Assembly: GCA_023428785.1 (NCBI GenBank)
Contig: JAEYWU010000067.1
Span: 1 to 64,000 of the forward strand
Length of the DNA stretch: 64,000 nucleotides
Reading direction: 5' to 3'
From: Pseudomonadota bacterium
Lineage (GTDB): Bacteria > Pseudomonadota > Alphaproteobacteria > Caulobacterales > Caulobacteraceae
In this document: one piece after another, positions 1 through 10,118 of the stretch
How positions within the stretch are numbered: the stretch's first letter is position 1
How the letters are laid out: each line of letters starts with the position of its first letter
The notes under the pieces: model-generated
Databases searched by the model: none
The model's input: the letters and a program-made list of their open reading frames with translations, nothing else
Told to the model about the DNA's origin: nothing
Position numbers and translations under genes: made by a program

Positions 1-75
1 GTCTAGCAGGGGATTCGGGCGGGCGGGTGCTATCGCGTGTCGAAGGACTGGGGGCAAGCTGCTACAGCATCACTT

Positions 76-777
76 ATGAGCGACGAACCGGAACGCAGAC
101 GCATGGTCAGGCCGCCCTCGGGCGGCACGGCGGCCGGGCGCGGCATGGGCGCCAAGATCAAGACGGCTGACAAGAAGTCGATGTCCAGCCAGCAGTGGAT
201 CAAGCGCCAGCTCGCGGACAAATGGTCCGAGAAGGCGCGGGCCGAGGGCTGGCGCTCGCGCGCGGCCTTCAAGCTGCAGGAGATGGACGAGCAGTTGCGC
301 CTGATCCGGCCGGGCAGCCGGGTGATTGACCTAGGCGCCGCGCCGGGCGGCTGGGTGCAGATCGCGCTCAAGAAGGGCGCGGCCGCTGTGGTCGGCGTAG
401 ACCTGTTGCCGATCGATCCGATTCCGGGCGCGATCCTGATCCAGGCGGACTTCACCGACGCGGGCGTGGACCAGCAACTGATCGATGCGCTCGGCGGACC
501 GCCTGACGTGGTCCTGTCGGACATGGCCCACAACACCATCGGCCACCGGCAGACCGACCACCTGAAGATCATCGTCCTGATCGAGATCGCCGCCGAGTTC
601 GCGATCCGGACGCTGAGGCCCGGCGGGCATTTCGTGACCAAGAACTTCCAGGGCGGCGACGCCGGAGGAGTTCTTGAAAAGCTGAGGGCCGAGTTCCGGG
701 ACGTGAAGTTCGTCAAGCCGGCCGCCAGCCGCAAGGACAGCTCCGAAGTCTATCTCGTGGCGCTGGGCAAGCTTTGA
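76..777 (+). CDS. rlmE: 23S rRNA (uridine-2'-O-)-methyltransferase RlmE (FtsJ/RrmJ)
   Basis: SAM-dependent methyltransferase that 2'-O-methylates a uridine of the 23S rRNA A-loop during late 50S assembly in the cytoplasm. The 233-residue product has the basic N-terminal tail usual in alphaproteobacteria, a SAM-binding loop DLGAAPGGW near residues 85-93, and the Lys-Asp-Lys-Glu tetrad context (RAAFKL, LSDMA, VTKNF, SSEVYL). An in-frame GTG at 37 would add 13 residues; I prefer ATG 76 because MSDEPERRRMVRPP looks like the normal start of the family. The stop overlaps the TTG start of the next gene (TTGA, 774-777). Family assignment is firm. Confidence 0.93.
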   Translation: MSDEPERRRMVRPPSGGTAAGRGMGAKIKTADKKSMSSQQWIKRQLADKWSEKARAEGWRSRAAFKLQEMDEQLRLIRPGSRVIDLGAAPGGWVQIALKKGAAAVVGVDLLPIDPIPGAILIQADFTDAGVDQQLIDALGGPPDVVLSDMAHNTIGHRQTDHLKIIVLIEIAAEFAIRTLRPGGHFVTKNFQGGDAGGVLEKLRAEFRDVKFVKPAASRKDSSEVYLVALGKL

Positions 778-1847
778 GCGAGGCGGCGGTCCGGACGGCT
801 TTCGAACAGCAGGCCGGGGTCTGCCGGGGTCTGGATTCGCCGTTCACCGCCCAGGTCTGCGACCTGATCGCCGAGCGGCTTGACCGGACGACGGCGGTCG
901 GTCGGCGGGTTCTGGACTGGCCGGGCGATCCGCGCGCAAACGCCGATGCTGTTCCGCTCAGACTGTGCGGAGCGCTGCACGCCATCGCCCGGGGCGGGAC
1001 GGTCAAGGCGGTTGAGGCCGCTTGGCCCCCGCACGAGACGCCGGACGCCGATACGCTCTGGTCGGCCATCGCGGGCGCGCTCGGCCAGGCCGAAGGCTTC
1101 ATCCTCGACTGGCTGGACAGCCCACCCCAGACAAATGAGGTCGGCCGCTCGGGCCCGCTGACGGCGGGTTTGCTGGTGCTGGCGGACCGCTTCGGCCTGC
1201 CGTTCGAGCTGTATGAGCTGGGATCCAGCGCCGGACTGAACCTGAACCTGGACCGCTATGGATTCGACCTCGGCGGGGTTGAGGCCGGCGATGCGGCGTC
1301 GGCGGTGCGGCTGGCGCCGCGCTGGACGGGTGCGGCCCCGCCTTCGTCGGTCGTCTCGGTCGCCAGACGGCAGGGCGTGGATCTCAAGCCGCTGGACCCG
1401 GTGCTGCCGGAAACGGCGGAGCGCCTGACCGCCTTCGTCTGGGCCGACCAGCGCAAGCGCCTTGAACGGCTCGAGGCGGCGCTGGAGATCGCCAGATCGC
1501 ACCCGCCGCAAGTCGAGGCCGGGGACGCGGCGGCCTGGCTTGAGCGCGTGCTGGCAGCGGAGCCGGCGCCCGGGCGCTGCCGGGTCGTGATGCACACCAT
1601 CGCCTTCCAGTATTTCCCGCCCGAAGGTCAGGCGCGTGTCCGCGCCCATCTGGCCGCCGTCGGCGCACAGGCGACCGGCCAGGCTCCGCTGGCGTGGTTG
1701 CAGTACGAGGCCGCCTCGGCGCCCGACGCAGAAGGGCGGCGCTGGGCGGAACTGTCACTCACCGTCTGGCCTTCTGGCGAGCAGCGGACCCTCGCGCGCG
1801 GCCATCCGCACGGATTTGCCCTGGAGTGGTTCGGGGAGGGCGGCTGA
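774..1847 (+). CDS. DUF2332 family protein
   Basis: A 357-residue conserved protein of the DUF2332 family, whose biochemical role is unknown. It begins with a TTG that overlaps the rlmE stop codon, so translational coupling is likely. It reads as a soluble protein with no signal peptide or membrane segment. The central part carries the glycine- and asparagine-rich stretch ELGSSAGLNLNLDRY around residue 150, which resembles a methyltransferase-like cofactor loop, but I would not assign a reaction from that. It ends 2 bases before the SRAP gene, in a compact plus-strand operon. The family is recognised from overall sequence; function is unassigned. Confidence 0.8.
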   Translation: MSEAAVRTAFEQQAGVCRGLDSPFTAQVCDLIAERLDRTTAVGRRVLDWPGDPRANADAVPLRLCGALHAIARGGTVKAVEAAWPPHETPDADTLWSAIAGALGQAEGFILDWLDSPPQTNEVGRSGPLTAGLLVLADRFGLPFELYELGSSAGLNLNLDRYGFDLGGVEAGDAASAVRLAPRWTGAAPPSSVVSVARRQGVDLKPLDPVLPETAERLTAFVWADQRKRLERLEAALEIARSHPPQVEAGDAAAWLERVLAAEPAPGRCRVVMHTIAFQYFPPEGQARVRAHLAAVGAQATGQAPLAWLQYEAASAPDAEGRRWAELSLTVWPSGEQRTLARGHPHGFALEWFGEGG

Positions 1848-1849
1848 GG

Positions 1850-2443
1850 ATGTGCAACAACTACGTCTTCCGGCCGCCGGACGATCGGCTGTTCTCGCAC
1901 CTGAAGCTGGGCGGTGACCTGAGCTATCCATTCGGCAAGCCGAACCTGGAGCCGACCGATGTGCGCATCGGCGACCGGGCGCCGGTGGTGACCCGCCACG
2001 ACGAGGCGATGGCTCTGATGATGGTCCCGTGGGCCTGGAAGTCGCCACAGGGCCGTCCGGTGTTCAACTTCCGCTCGGAGGGGCGTGACTTCTCGGGCAA
2101 CCAGCGCTGCCTGATCCCGGCGTCTGGCTTCTACGAGTTCACCGACGCCATGCCGGGCGAGAAGCGCAAGACCAAATGGCTGTTCGAGATGCCAGAGCAT
2201 CCCGATTTCTGGATCGCCGGGATTATCAAGCAGGACGCGTTTTCCATGCTGACCTGCGCGCCGGGGCCGGACATCCAGCCCTATCATGACAGACAGGTGG
2301 TCCTGCTTGAGCCCGATCGTGGCCTGGATTGGCTGGACCTGAGGCGGCCCGCCGAGGACCTCCTGTCGCCAGCGACTGTCGGCAGCCTGACCGTGAAGCG
2401 GGTCTGGCCTCCTGACTCTACGGAAGGCGGCTTGCTGGTCTAG
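1850..2443 (+). CDS. SOS response-associated peptidase (SRAP/HMCES/YedK family)
   Basis: SRAP proteins crosslink to abasic sites in single-stranded DNA through the alpha-amino group and thiol of Cys2, which shields the lesion. The start at ATG 1850 is fixed by this chemistry: it leaves Cys as residue 2 (MCNNYVF) after Met removal. Further family positions are visible: the Asn in FNFRSEG, the Glu in IPASGFYEF and the His in YHDRQ. The product is 197 residues, near the usual size. The initial motif is CNN rather than the common CGR. The gene sits 2 bases after the DUF2332 gene and 15 bases before the DUF2855 gene. I see no LexA box; as an internal operon gene it may not be SOS-controlled here. 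Confidence 0.9.
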   Translation: MCNNYVFRPPDDRLFSHLKLGGDLSYPFGKPNLEPTDVRIGDRAPVVTRHDEAMALMMVPWAWKSPQGRPVFNFRSEGRDFSGNQRCLIPASGFYEFTDAMPGEKRKTKWLFEMPEHPDFWIAGIIKQDAFSMLTCAPGPDIQPYHDRQVVLLEPDRGLDWLDLRRPAEDLLSPATVGSLTVKRVWPPDSTEGGLLV

Positions 2444-2458
2444 GCTCCCCGGAGAACG

Positions 2459-3574
2459 ATGGAGGACGCCATGGGGTTCGACGCCAATAGCCGCCTGGTC
2501 ACCGACAAGGCAGATCTGGGCCGCACGATCCAGCAGACCCGACCCGAGCCCGGTGCGCTGAGAGAGGGCGAGGTCGATCTGGCGCTCGACCTGTTCTCGC
2601 TGACCACCAACAACATCACCTACGCCGCCTTCGGGGACTCGATCGGCTACTGGACGGTGTTTCCGACCGGCGAGGATGGCACGGGTCATATGCCGGTCTG
2701 GGGCTTCGCCGATGTCGTGGCCTCGCGGGCTGAGGGCATCGAGGTCGGCGCGCGGGTGTTCGGCTATTTCCCGATGGCCGATGTGTTGAGGGTCGAGGCG
2801 GGCAAGGTCAGCCGGGGCGGTTTCGCGGACCTGTCGCCGTGGCGGACGGGCGTGCCGGATATTTACAACCGCTATGTCCTGTGCGCGGGCGACGCCAATT
2901 ATCAGAAGGCGCTGGAGCCGGCCGAGGCGATCTTCCGCCCGCTGTTCGTGACCTCCTACACGGCCGCCGAGTTCCTGCGCGACAACGGCTTCTTCGGCGC
3001 GAAACAGGTCGTGGTCTCGAGCGCCTCGTCCAAGACCGCCTATGGCGCGGCCTGGTCGATGAAGGACGACGGCCTGACACTGATGGGCGTGACCGGCAAG
3101 CGCAACAAGGCCTTCGTCGAGGGGCTGGGCGCCTATCAGACGGTGGTCGACTATGACGCGATCGATCAGCTGCCGACGGGGGCGCCGACCGTCTATCTGG
3201 ACCTGTCGGGTGATCCGGGACTGCGGGCCAAGGTCCACGCTCATTTCGGCGACGACCTGGTCTACGACTGCCTGGTGGGGGCGACCCAGACTGACGGCTT
3301 CACCATCGACGCCGGCCTTCCGGGACCGAAACCGACCTTCTTCTTCGCGGCCACGACGCTGGATGCGCACCGGGAGCGGGGAACCCTGAGGGCCTTCTAC
3401 GAGCGGTTCTTCGCCGACCAGGCCGCCTTCTTCGAACAGGTGGTGGAGCCTTCCAATCCGTGGATCCGCATCATCGAGGGCGATGGGCTGGAAGCGGCGG
3501 CGAAGGTCACGCGCGATCTGGCGGACGGGCGTAGCGACCCCGCCGAGGGGCATGTCATTCGGGTGAAGCGATGA
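2459..3574 (+). CDS. DUF2855 family protein (MDR-like fold)
   Basis: A 371-residue member of DUF2855, a family distantly related to medium-chain dehydrogenase/reductase proteins. The N-terminal third (NNITYAAFGD, VWGFADVVAS, GARVFGYFPMA) looks like a degenerate GroES-type domain. The middle holds a nucleotide-domain-like region (VVVSSASSKTAYG) but without a classic GxGxxG loop, so cofactor use is uncertain. Two starts are possible: ATG 2459 preceded by GGAG, and ATG 2471 preceded by GGAGG. Its stop overlaps the start of the next gene (ATGA, 3571-3574), which ties it to the crotonase and suggests a shared acyl or carbonyl substrate; that link is inference. Confidence 0.75.
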   Translation: MEDAMGFDANSRLVTDKADLGRTIQQTRPEPGALREGEVDLALDLFSLTTNNITYAAFGDSIGYWTVFPTGEDGTGHMPVWGFADVVASRAEGIEVGARVFGYFPMADVLRVEAGKVSRGGFADLSPWRTGVPDIYNRYVLCAGDANYQKALEPAEAIFRPLFVTSYTAAEFLRDNGFFGAKQVVVSSASSKTAYGAAWSMKDDGLTLMGVTGKRNKAFVEGLGAYQTVVDYDAIDQLPTGAPTVYLDLSGDPGLRAKVHAHFGDDLVYDCLVGATQTDGFTIDAGLPGPKPTFFFAATTLDAHRERGTLRAFYERFFADQAAFFEQVVEPSNPWIRIIEGDGLEAAAKVTRDLADGRSDPAEGHVIRVKR

Positions 3575-4356
3575 GCGACCGGATTTCGATCAGCATCGAC
3601 GACGGCGTCGCCGACGTCCGGCTCAACCGCGCCGACAAGATGAATGCGCTGGATCCGGCGATGATCGAGGCCCTTGCGGGCGCGATCGATCAACTGACCG
3701 GGACGCCGGGCCTGAGGGCGGTGGTGCTGTCGGGCGAGGGGCGGGCCTTTTGCGCCGGGCTCGACATGATGTCGATGGCCGGGCTGGCCGGGTCCGACTT
3801 CGACATCATGGCCCGCACCCATGGGCTGGCGAACATCTTCCAGCAGGTGTGCTGGGGCTGGCGCACCCTGCCGGTTCCGGTCGTGGCGGCGGTGCAGGGT
3901 GTGGCGTTCGGCGGCGGGCTTCAGCTGATGTCGGGCGCCGACATCCGCATCGCGCGGCCCGATACGCGGCTGTCGGTCATGGAGATGAAGTGGGGCATCG
4001 TGCCCGACATGGCCGGCTTCGCCCTGTGGCCGGGGCTGGTGCGCGACGATGTCCTGCGCGAGCTGACCTATACGGCGCGCGAGTTCTCGGGCGAGGAGGC
4101 CGTCGGCCTCGGATTCGTGACCCGCACGGCGGACGATCCCTTGGCCGAGGCCCTTGCCTTGGCCCGTCAGATCGCGGACCGGAACCCCGAAGCCATCCGG
4201 GCCGCCAAGCGGCTGGCCAATCTGTCGGGCGGCGGTCAGGCGGCTGAGGCCCTGCTGGCGGAAAGCCGGGAGCAGGGCGCGCTGATCGGCCGGCCGAACC
4301 AGATGGAGGCGGTCGCCGCCGGCATGCAGAAGCGGGCGCCGCGGTTCACCGACTGA
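3571..4356 (+). CDS. Crotonase / enoyl-CoA hydratase-isomerase family protein
   Basis: A 261-residue crotonase-fold protein expected to act on an acyl-CoA thioester. Visible are the N-terminal RADKMNALD strand-loop, the first oxyanion-hole segment GRAFCAGLDM near residue 65, and the second, GVAFGGGLQLMSGAD, near residue 115. In enoyl-CoA hydratases the GGGCEL motif carries a catalytic Glu; here it reads GGGLQL, so that Glu is Gln. The second catalytic Glu position (MEMKWGIVPDM) is kept. A plain hydratase activity is therefore doubtful, and another crotonase reaction is possible. The gene is translationally coupled to the DUF2855 gene and ends the operon, followed by a 100-base gap. Confidence 0.85.
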   Translation: MSDRISISIDDGVADVRLNRADKMNALDPAMIEALAGAIDQLTGTPGLRAVVLSGEGRAFCAGLDMMSMAGLAGSDFDIMARTHGLANIFQQVCWGWRTLPVPVVAAVQGVAFGGGLQLMSGADIRIARPDTRLSVMEMKWGIVPDMAGFALWPGLVRDDVLRELTYTAREFSGEEAVGLGFVTRTADDPLAEALALARQIADRNPEAIRAAKRLANLSGGGQAAEALLAESREQGALIGRPNQMEAVAAGMQKRAPRFTD

Positions 4357-4456
4357 AACAACCGCAGTTGAAATTTCAATGAAATGTCGCGCGGCGGCCT
4401 TTTCGCCGCCTGATTGAATCCCATCTTGGGCACGGAGCCGAAGACCGGAGCGCGAC

Positions 4457-4627
4457 ATGACTGAATTCTCGCTGGACGACTTCCTCGCCGACCCCGCGAC
4501 CCGTCAGCTGATGGCCCGTGACCACGTAGCCGAGGCCGACATCCGCGCCATCGCCGACAGCTACCGTGCCAGCCGCGACGATGGTGAGGCGCGGCGCCCG
4601 GAAGAGCCGAAGTCGTTCGAGGGTTAA
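4457..4627 (+). CDS. Small uncharacterised protein (56 aa)
   Basis: A 56-codon open frame, ATG 4457 to TAA 4625-4627, that reads as an acidic, amphipathic, helix-rich peptide (start MTEFSLDDFLADPATRQL) with a charged tail ending PKSFEG. The upstream sequence CCGGAGCGCGAC gives GGAG about 6 bases before the ATG, a good ribosome site. It fills the space between the crotonase gene and the convergent guaA stop, leaving only 7 bases to guaA. I do not recognise a family. GC-rich codon third positions and the ribosome site favour a real gene over chance. Confidence 0.6.
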   Translation: MTEFSLDDFLADPATRQLMARDHVAEADIRAIADSYRASRDDGEARRPEEPKSFEG

Positions 4628-4634
4628 GCCTCGC

Positions 4635-6188
4635 CTATTCCCACTCGATCGTGCCCGGGGGCTTGGACGTGACGTCGTAGACGACGCGGTTCACGCCGCG
4701 GACCTCGTTGATGATCCGGGTGGCGGTGCGGCCCAGCATCTCCCAGGGGAACTGGTAGAAGTCGGCCGTCATGCCGTCGGTCGAGGTCACAGCGCGCAGG
4801 GCCAGGACCTTCTCATAGGTGCGGGCGTCGCCCATGACGCCGACAGTGCGGACCGGCAGCAGAACGGCGAAGGCCTGCCAGATCTCATCGTAGAGGCCGG
4901 CCTTGCGGATTTCGTCCAGATAGATGGCGTCGGCGTCCTGAAGGGTGGCGACGGCGTCCGGTGTGATCTCGCCGGGTATGCGGATGGCCAGGCCCGGGCC
5001 AGGGAAGGGGTGGCGGCCGACGAAGGCGTCGGTCAGCCCCAGCTCGCGGCCCAGCGCCCGGACCTCGTCCTTGAACAGTTCGCGTAAGGGTTCGACCAGC
5101 TTTAGCTTCATATAGTCGGGCAGGCCGCCGACATTGTGGTGGCTCTTGATGACGTGGGCCTTGCCGCTGGAGGCCGAGACGCTCTCGATCACGTCCGGAT
5201 AGAGGGTGCCCTGGGCCAGGAACTCGGCGCCTTCGATCTTGGCGGACTCGCGGTCGAAGATCTCGATGAAGACCCGGCCGATTGTCTTGCGCTTGGTCTC
5301 GGGGTCGGACTGGCCAGCTAGCGCGCCGAGGAATTCCTTCGATGCATCAACGTGGATCAGCGGGATGTTGTAGTGCTCGCGGAAGAGCGTCGTGACCTGC
5401 TTGGCCTCGTCCTTCCTCAGCAGGCCGGTATCCACGAACACGCAGGTCAGCTGGTCTCCGATGGCCTCGTGGATCAGCACCGCCGCGACCGAGGAATCCA
5501 CGCCGCCCGACAGGCCGCAGATGACCTTGGCGTCGCCGACCTGGGCGCGGATCTGGGCGATCTTCTCGTCGCGATAGGCGGCCATGGTCCAGTCGCCTGA
5601 CAGGCCCGCGATCCGGTGGGTGAAGTTCTTCAACATCGCCGCGCCGCGCGGCGTGTGCATGACCTCGGGGTGGAACTGGATGCCGTAGAGGCGCCGGCTC
5701 TCGTCACCAATCACCGCATAGGGCGAGCCCGGCGAGGTGGCGATGACCTCGAAGCCGTCCGGGATGGCGACGATCTTGTCGCCGTGGCTCATCCAGACCG
5801 TCTCTTCCTCGCCGACGCCGGCGAGACCATCGAGCAGGGGCGAGGCCATCTGGATGGTGATCTCGGCGCGGCCGAACTCGCGATGGTGGCCGCCCTCGAC
5901 CTTGCCGCCGAGCTGCTCGCACATGGTCATCTCGCCGTAGCAGATACCCAGCACCGGGACGCCAGCGTCGAACACCGCCTGCGGCGCGCGGGGGCTGCCT
6001 TCTTCATGCACGCTCTCGGGGCCGCCCGAGAGGATGATCGCCGCCGGGCTCATGGCCTCAAGCGCCGCCTCCGCCTTCGCATAGGGGTGGATCTCGCAAT
6101 AGACGTTCGCCTCGCGCAGCCGGCGGGCGATCAACTGGGTCACCTGGCTGCCGAAATCGACGATGAGGACTTTCTGGTGGGCGGTCAC
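4635..6188 (-). CDS. guaA: GMP synthase (glutamine-hydrolysing)
   Basis: Converts XMP to GMP using ATP and glutamine, the last step of guanine nucleotide synthesis. The 517-residue product has an N-terminal class I glutamine amidotransferase with nucleophile Cys in GICYGEM and His-Glu in FHPEVMHTP. The ATP-pyrophosphatase domain follows with its P-loop GLSGGVDSS, and the C-terminal dimer domain ends PPGTIEWE. The start is GTG 6186-6188, which overlaps the mtnN stop (GTGA); the frame stays open far upstream but that part is not protein-like. It is the last gene of a guaB-to-guaA operon, so the two committed GMP steps are co-transcribed. Confidence 0.97.
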   Translation of the reverse strand: MTAHQKVLIVDFGSQVTQLIARRLREANVYCEIHPYAKAEAALEAMSPAAIILSGGPESVHEEGSPRAPQAVFDAGVPVLGICYGEMTMCEQLGGKVEGGHHREFGRAEITIQMASPLLDGLAGVGEEETVWMSHGDKIVAIPDGFEVIATSPGSPYAVIGDESRRLYGIQFHPEVMHTPRGAAMLKNFTHRIAGLSGDWTMAAYRDEKIAQIRAQVGDAKVICGLSGGVDSSVAAVLIHEAIGDQLTCVFVDTGLLRKDEAKQVTTLFREHYNIPLIHVDASKEFLGALAGQSDPETKRKTIGRVFIEIFDRESAKIEGAEFLAQGTLYPDVIESVSASSGKAHVIKSHHNVGGLPDYMKLKLVEPLRELFKDEVRALGRELGLTDAFVGRHPFPGPGLAIRIPGEITPDAVATLQDADAIYLDEIRKAGLYDEIWQAFAVLLPVRTVGVMGDARTYEKVLALRAVTSTDGMTADFYQFPWEMLGRTATRIINEVRGVNRVVYDVTSKPPGTIEWE

Positions 6189-6868
6189 GGGCGGGCTTCC
6201 AAGGCTGGAGACGGGCGAGAGGTTTCGAGGGCGACGAGGCCGCGGTCGGTGATAACGGCGGAGAGCTTGTCGAGGGCGGCGGCCAGGGTCTGGTCGACGT
6301 GGACCAGCGTTGAGGTCCAGTCCTCCAGCGCCTTCAGCTCGGCACTGCCATCCGAGACGCCACGCAGGGCGACGAGCGGCACGCCGAAAGTCTGGGCAGC
6401 GCGAACGAGGGCCCAGGTCTCCATATCGACCATGTCGGCGTCGATCGTCTGATAGGCCGCGCCGGAGATCACATTGGCGCCGGTCGACAATCGCGCAGTA
6501 GGCACATCCGGGATTGGGCAGGGCAGGGGCAGAACGGCCGGCAGGGCGAGCAGGGGCGTCACGCCCTTCTCGAAGCCCAACGGACTGCAGTCCATGTCGC
6601 GGTAGCTGACCGATGCCACCTGATAGGTCGCGGCGTGTTCCAGCGTCGGCGAACCGCATGAGCCGAGCGAGACGATCAGGTCAGGCAGGCGCCCGGCCGC
6701 TTCCAGCCGGGCAAGGGCGGCGGTCAGGGCCACGGCGCCCTCGACCGGGCCGATCCCCGTCATCAGGGGCTGGATGCGCGCCTTGAGCTCCACGCCGTAT
6801 TCGGCAGGCGCGGCCATGACCGCCAGCACCGACAGTCCGCCCCAACGCTCAAGTCGCGGGGGTGTCAT
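6185..6868 (-). CDS. mtnN: 5'-methylthioadenosine/S-adenosylhomocysteine nucleosidase-like phosphorylase
   Basis: A 227-residue nucleoside phosphorylase-fold protein, probably cleaving adenine from methylthioadenosine and S-adenosylhomocysteine. Family marks are the glycine-rich phosphate-site region VSLGSCGSP, the substrate-binding VDMETWAL (the usual VEMEGAA with Trp replacing Gly), and the catalytic Asp in GVSDGSAE. Both ends overlap neighbours by 4 bases: ATGA with rsmB upstream and GTGA with guaA downstream. In this operon it would recycle adenine and remove the SAH made by methyltransferases such as the adjacent RsmB; that link is inference. A related nucleoside hydrolase specificity cannot be excluded. 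Confidence 0.8.
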   Translation of the reverse strand: MTPPRLERWGGLSVLAVMAAPAEYGVELKARIQPLMTGIGPVEGAVALTAALARLEAAGRLPDLIVSLGSCGSPTLEHAATYQVASVSYRDMDCSPLGFEKGVTPLLALPAVLPLPCPIPDVPTARLSTGANVISGAAYQTIDADMVDMETWALVRAAQTFGVPLVALRGVSDGSAELKALEDWTSTLVHVDQTLAAALDKLSAVITDRGLVALETSRPSPALEARP

Positions 6869-8097
6869 GCGGACTTCTCCAGCACCTGCACGAAAAACCC
6901 ATCCGTTCCCGCCGACAGGGGCGTCATCCGTGATCCGGGGCCATCCGGGGTAAAACCGGCGGCGGTTTCCAGGAAAGCCGCGACCCGATCCTCGTTCTCC
7001 TCGGCGAAGAGCGAGCAGGTGACATAGACCAGCCGACCGCCCGGCTTCACAAAGGCGGAGGCCTGATCGAGCACGGCGTCCTGCTCGATCGTCCGGCGTT
7101 CGAGCTGTTCGGGCGTCAGGCGCCATTTGGTGTCGGGGTGCCGCCGCCAGGTGCCAGAACCGGTGCAGGGCGCGTCGACGAAGACGACGTCCATCTTGCC
7201 TTCGAGCCCCTTCAAGGCGTCGGCCTCGAGCGGCGAGCGGACCTGAAGGTTGCGGACGCCGGCGCGCTGGGCGCGGGGGATGATGTCGGCCATCCGCCGT
7301 GCGTCGGAATCATAGGCGTAGAGCTGGCCCTTGTTGGCCATTCGAGCGGCCAGCGCCAGAGTCTTGCCGCCGCCGCCTGCGCAGAAGTCGAGCACCTGCT
7401 TGCCGGTGATTTCGCCGGCCGTCTCGACGGTCAGCTGGCTGCCCAGATCCTGCACCTCGAACCAGCCCTTGTGAAAGGCCGGAATGGTCTCGACGGCGCC
7501 TGTTCGTACGGCGGGATCGGGCGGCGGAATGCGGGCCGCGTTCATGCCGAGAACCTCTTCCGCACCGATGGGCTGGAGCGCCTTCAGGGCGCGCTCACGG
7601 TCGGTCTTGAGGGTGTTGATCCTGAGGTAGACCGGCGCGCGGCGAGACAGAAACTCCATCTCCATGGCGCACAGATCGCCGAATACCCGCTCAAGATGAG
7701 GGTGAAGCCAGTCCGGGTAGTCCCCCTGGATGGCGGTCGGGGCGTCGTCCAGGCCGCGCGGCGAGGCGAGGGCGGTCCGCTCTGTTTCGGTCAGGGCGCC
7801 AGGACCATGCGGTTCCTCGCCCGCTGCCTCGGCCAGCCGGTCGACCGACCAGCGCCAGCCCCAGGCGAGCACGCCCAGGATGGCCGCGCGCGGCGTGTCC
7901 TCGCCCATCCGCCAGGCGGTGGAGCGGCGCTTTCTCAAGGCATCCAGCACGAGGCCCGAGACGAACGCCCGGTCCTTGGCGCCCGCGAAGCGCGAGCGGT
8001 CTGACCAGGCCTTCAGCGCGATCTTGGCGGGGACGCGACGGGTCTCAAGGTCCGTGAGAACCTCGATGGCTGCCGCAATCCTACCGCCGTCCCTCAT
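6865..8097 (-). CDS. rsmB: RsmB-type 16S rRNA (cytosine-C5)-methyltransferase
   Basis: A 410-residue m5C RNA methyltransferase of the RsmB/NOL1/Sun family. The N-terminal ~140 residues form the NusB-like helical domain (MRDGGRIAAAIEVL, AFVSGLVLDALRKR). The catalytic half shows the SAM loop VLDFCAGGGGKT, the motif IV Cys in VDAPCTGSGTW, and the motif VI nucleophile Cys in VTCSLFAEENE. Its stop overlaps the mtnN start (ATGA). Only 3 bases separate it from the MAPEG gene upstream. The exact target cytosine cannot be read from sequence; RsmF- or NSUN-type paralogues are the alternatives, but the NusB-like domain favours RsmB. Confidence 0.9.
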   Translation of the reverse strand: MRDGGRIAAAIEVLTDLETRRVPAKIALKAWSDRSRFAGAKDRAFVSGLVLDALRKRRSTAWRMGEDTPRAAILGVLAWGWRWSVDRLAEAAGEEPHGPGALTETERTALASPRGLDDAPTAIQGDYPDWLHPHLERVFGDLCAMEMEFLSRRAPVYLRINTLKTDRERALKALQPIGAEEVLGMNAARIPPPDPAVRTGAVETIPAFHKGWFEVQDLGSQLTVETAGEITGKQVLDFCAGGGGKTLALAARMANKGQLYAYDSDARRMADIIPRAQRAGVRNLQVRSPLEADALKGLEGKMDVVFVDAPCTGSGTWRRHPDTKWRLTPEQLERRTIEQDAVLDQASAFVKPGGRLVYVTCSLFAEENEDRVAAFLETAAGFTPDGPGSRMTPLSAGTDGFFVQVLEKSA

Positions 8098-8100
8098 GGC

Positions 8101-8520
8101 CTAGGCGAACAGCGAATAGACGATGAGGCCAAGCCCCACGAGCGAGGCCAGGAAGGCCAGGCTGCGCAGGCCTGTGACGCCCCAGCGATAGAGCGGCAGG
8201 TAGATCACGCGGGCGAAGAAGTAGAGATGCGTGCCCCAGATCGAGAGCATGCCTTCCTTGCCGGCCAGATGAACGAGCGCCACTGCGCCGAGGAACAGGG
8301 GCAGGGTCTCATAGAGATTGGCCTGCGCCCGCAGGAGGCGCCCGGCGACCTTGCCCGGAGGCGGGGTCTCATCACGCGGTCCGGCATTCCACTGGGCGCC
8401 CAGCTCCTTGGTCCGCGCCGCCGCCGCCCAGAAGATGTTGATGACGGCCAGAATGATGACGAAGGCCGCCAGCACGAGGTCCGGATGGACGTCCGGGAAC
8501 AGGTTCATATGTCCTTGCAT
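8101..8520 (-). CDS. MAPEG family membrane protein
   Basis: A 139-residue integral membrane protein of the MAPEG family (membrane-associated proteins in eicosanoid and glutathione metabolism). Four hydrophobic segments are seen: about 14-32, 75-92, 95-112 and 118-137. The family's Asn-Glu-containing helix appears as RRLLRAQANLYETLPLFL-type sequence between residues 60 and 80. Bacterial members are mostly uncharacterised or glutathione-transferase-like. GGAGG stands about 9 bases upstream of ATG 8520, and a second ATG at 8508 also has AGGA nearby, so the start is uncertain by four residues. It lies between guaB and rsmB in the same-direction operon. Confidence 0.85.
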   Translation of the reverse strand: MQGHMNLFPDVHPDLVLAAFVIILAVINIFWAAAARTKELGAQWNAGPRDETPPPGKVAGRLLRAQANLYETLPLFLGAVALVHLAGKEGMLSIWGTHLYFFARVIYLPLYRWGVTGLRSLAFLASLVGLGLIVYSLFA

Positions 8521-8539
8521 GCCGTGAGCCCTCCCCAGC

Positions 8540-10021
<1,482 letters not shown>

Positions 10022-10050
10022 CTATAGACCGCCCTCCTGCGGGGCGGCAA
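10022..10050 (-). promoter_or_regulatory. Candidate promoter of the guaB operon
   Basis: Reading the minus strand, TTGCCG (10045-10050) is followed after 17 bases by CTATAG (10022-10027), a moderate match to a vegetative promoter and to the Caulobacter-type -10 element. It ends 24 bases before the guaB start codon. The -35 has four of six consensus bases. No other good candidate is seen in this spacer. Confidence 0.35.
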
Positions 10051-10063
10051 GGCCAGTTTCCGT

Positions 10064-10078
10064 TTATCGCAGCGATAA
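10064..10078. repeat. Perfect palindrome in the guaB / DUF2061 divergent spacer (candidate operator)
   Basis: The 15 bases TTATCGCAGCGATAA form two 7-base arms around a central A. It lies just upstream of the proposed guaB -35 box and about 40 bases before the divergent DUF2061 gene, a suitable place for a regulator of either gene. The site is AT-richer than its surroundings. I cannot name a binding protein. Confidence 0.45.
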
Positions 10079-10118
10079 GAACGATTGACTTGCCGCGTGG
10101 CGGGCGGGCCACCATCTT

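Noticed and set aside
1628..3553. Long minus-strand open frame (641 codons) opposite the SRAP and DUF2855 genes
   Set aside because: It is Arg/Gly/Pro-rich with no domain character, and the plus strand carries two recognisable families. High GC produces such shadows.
4368..4379. Palindrome TTGAAATTTCAA after the crotonase gene as a terminator
   Set aside because: AT-only arms of six bases give a weak stem with no T-tract; kept only as a possible operator in the small-gene finding.
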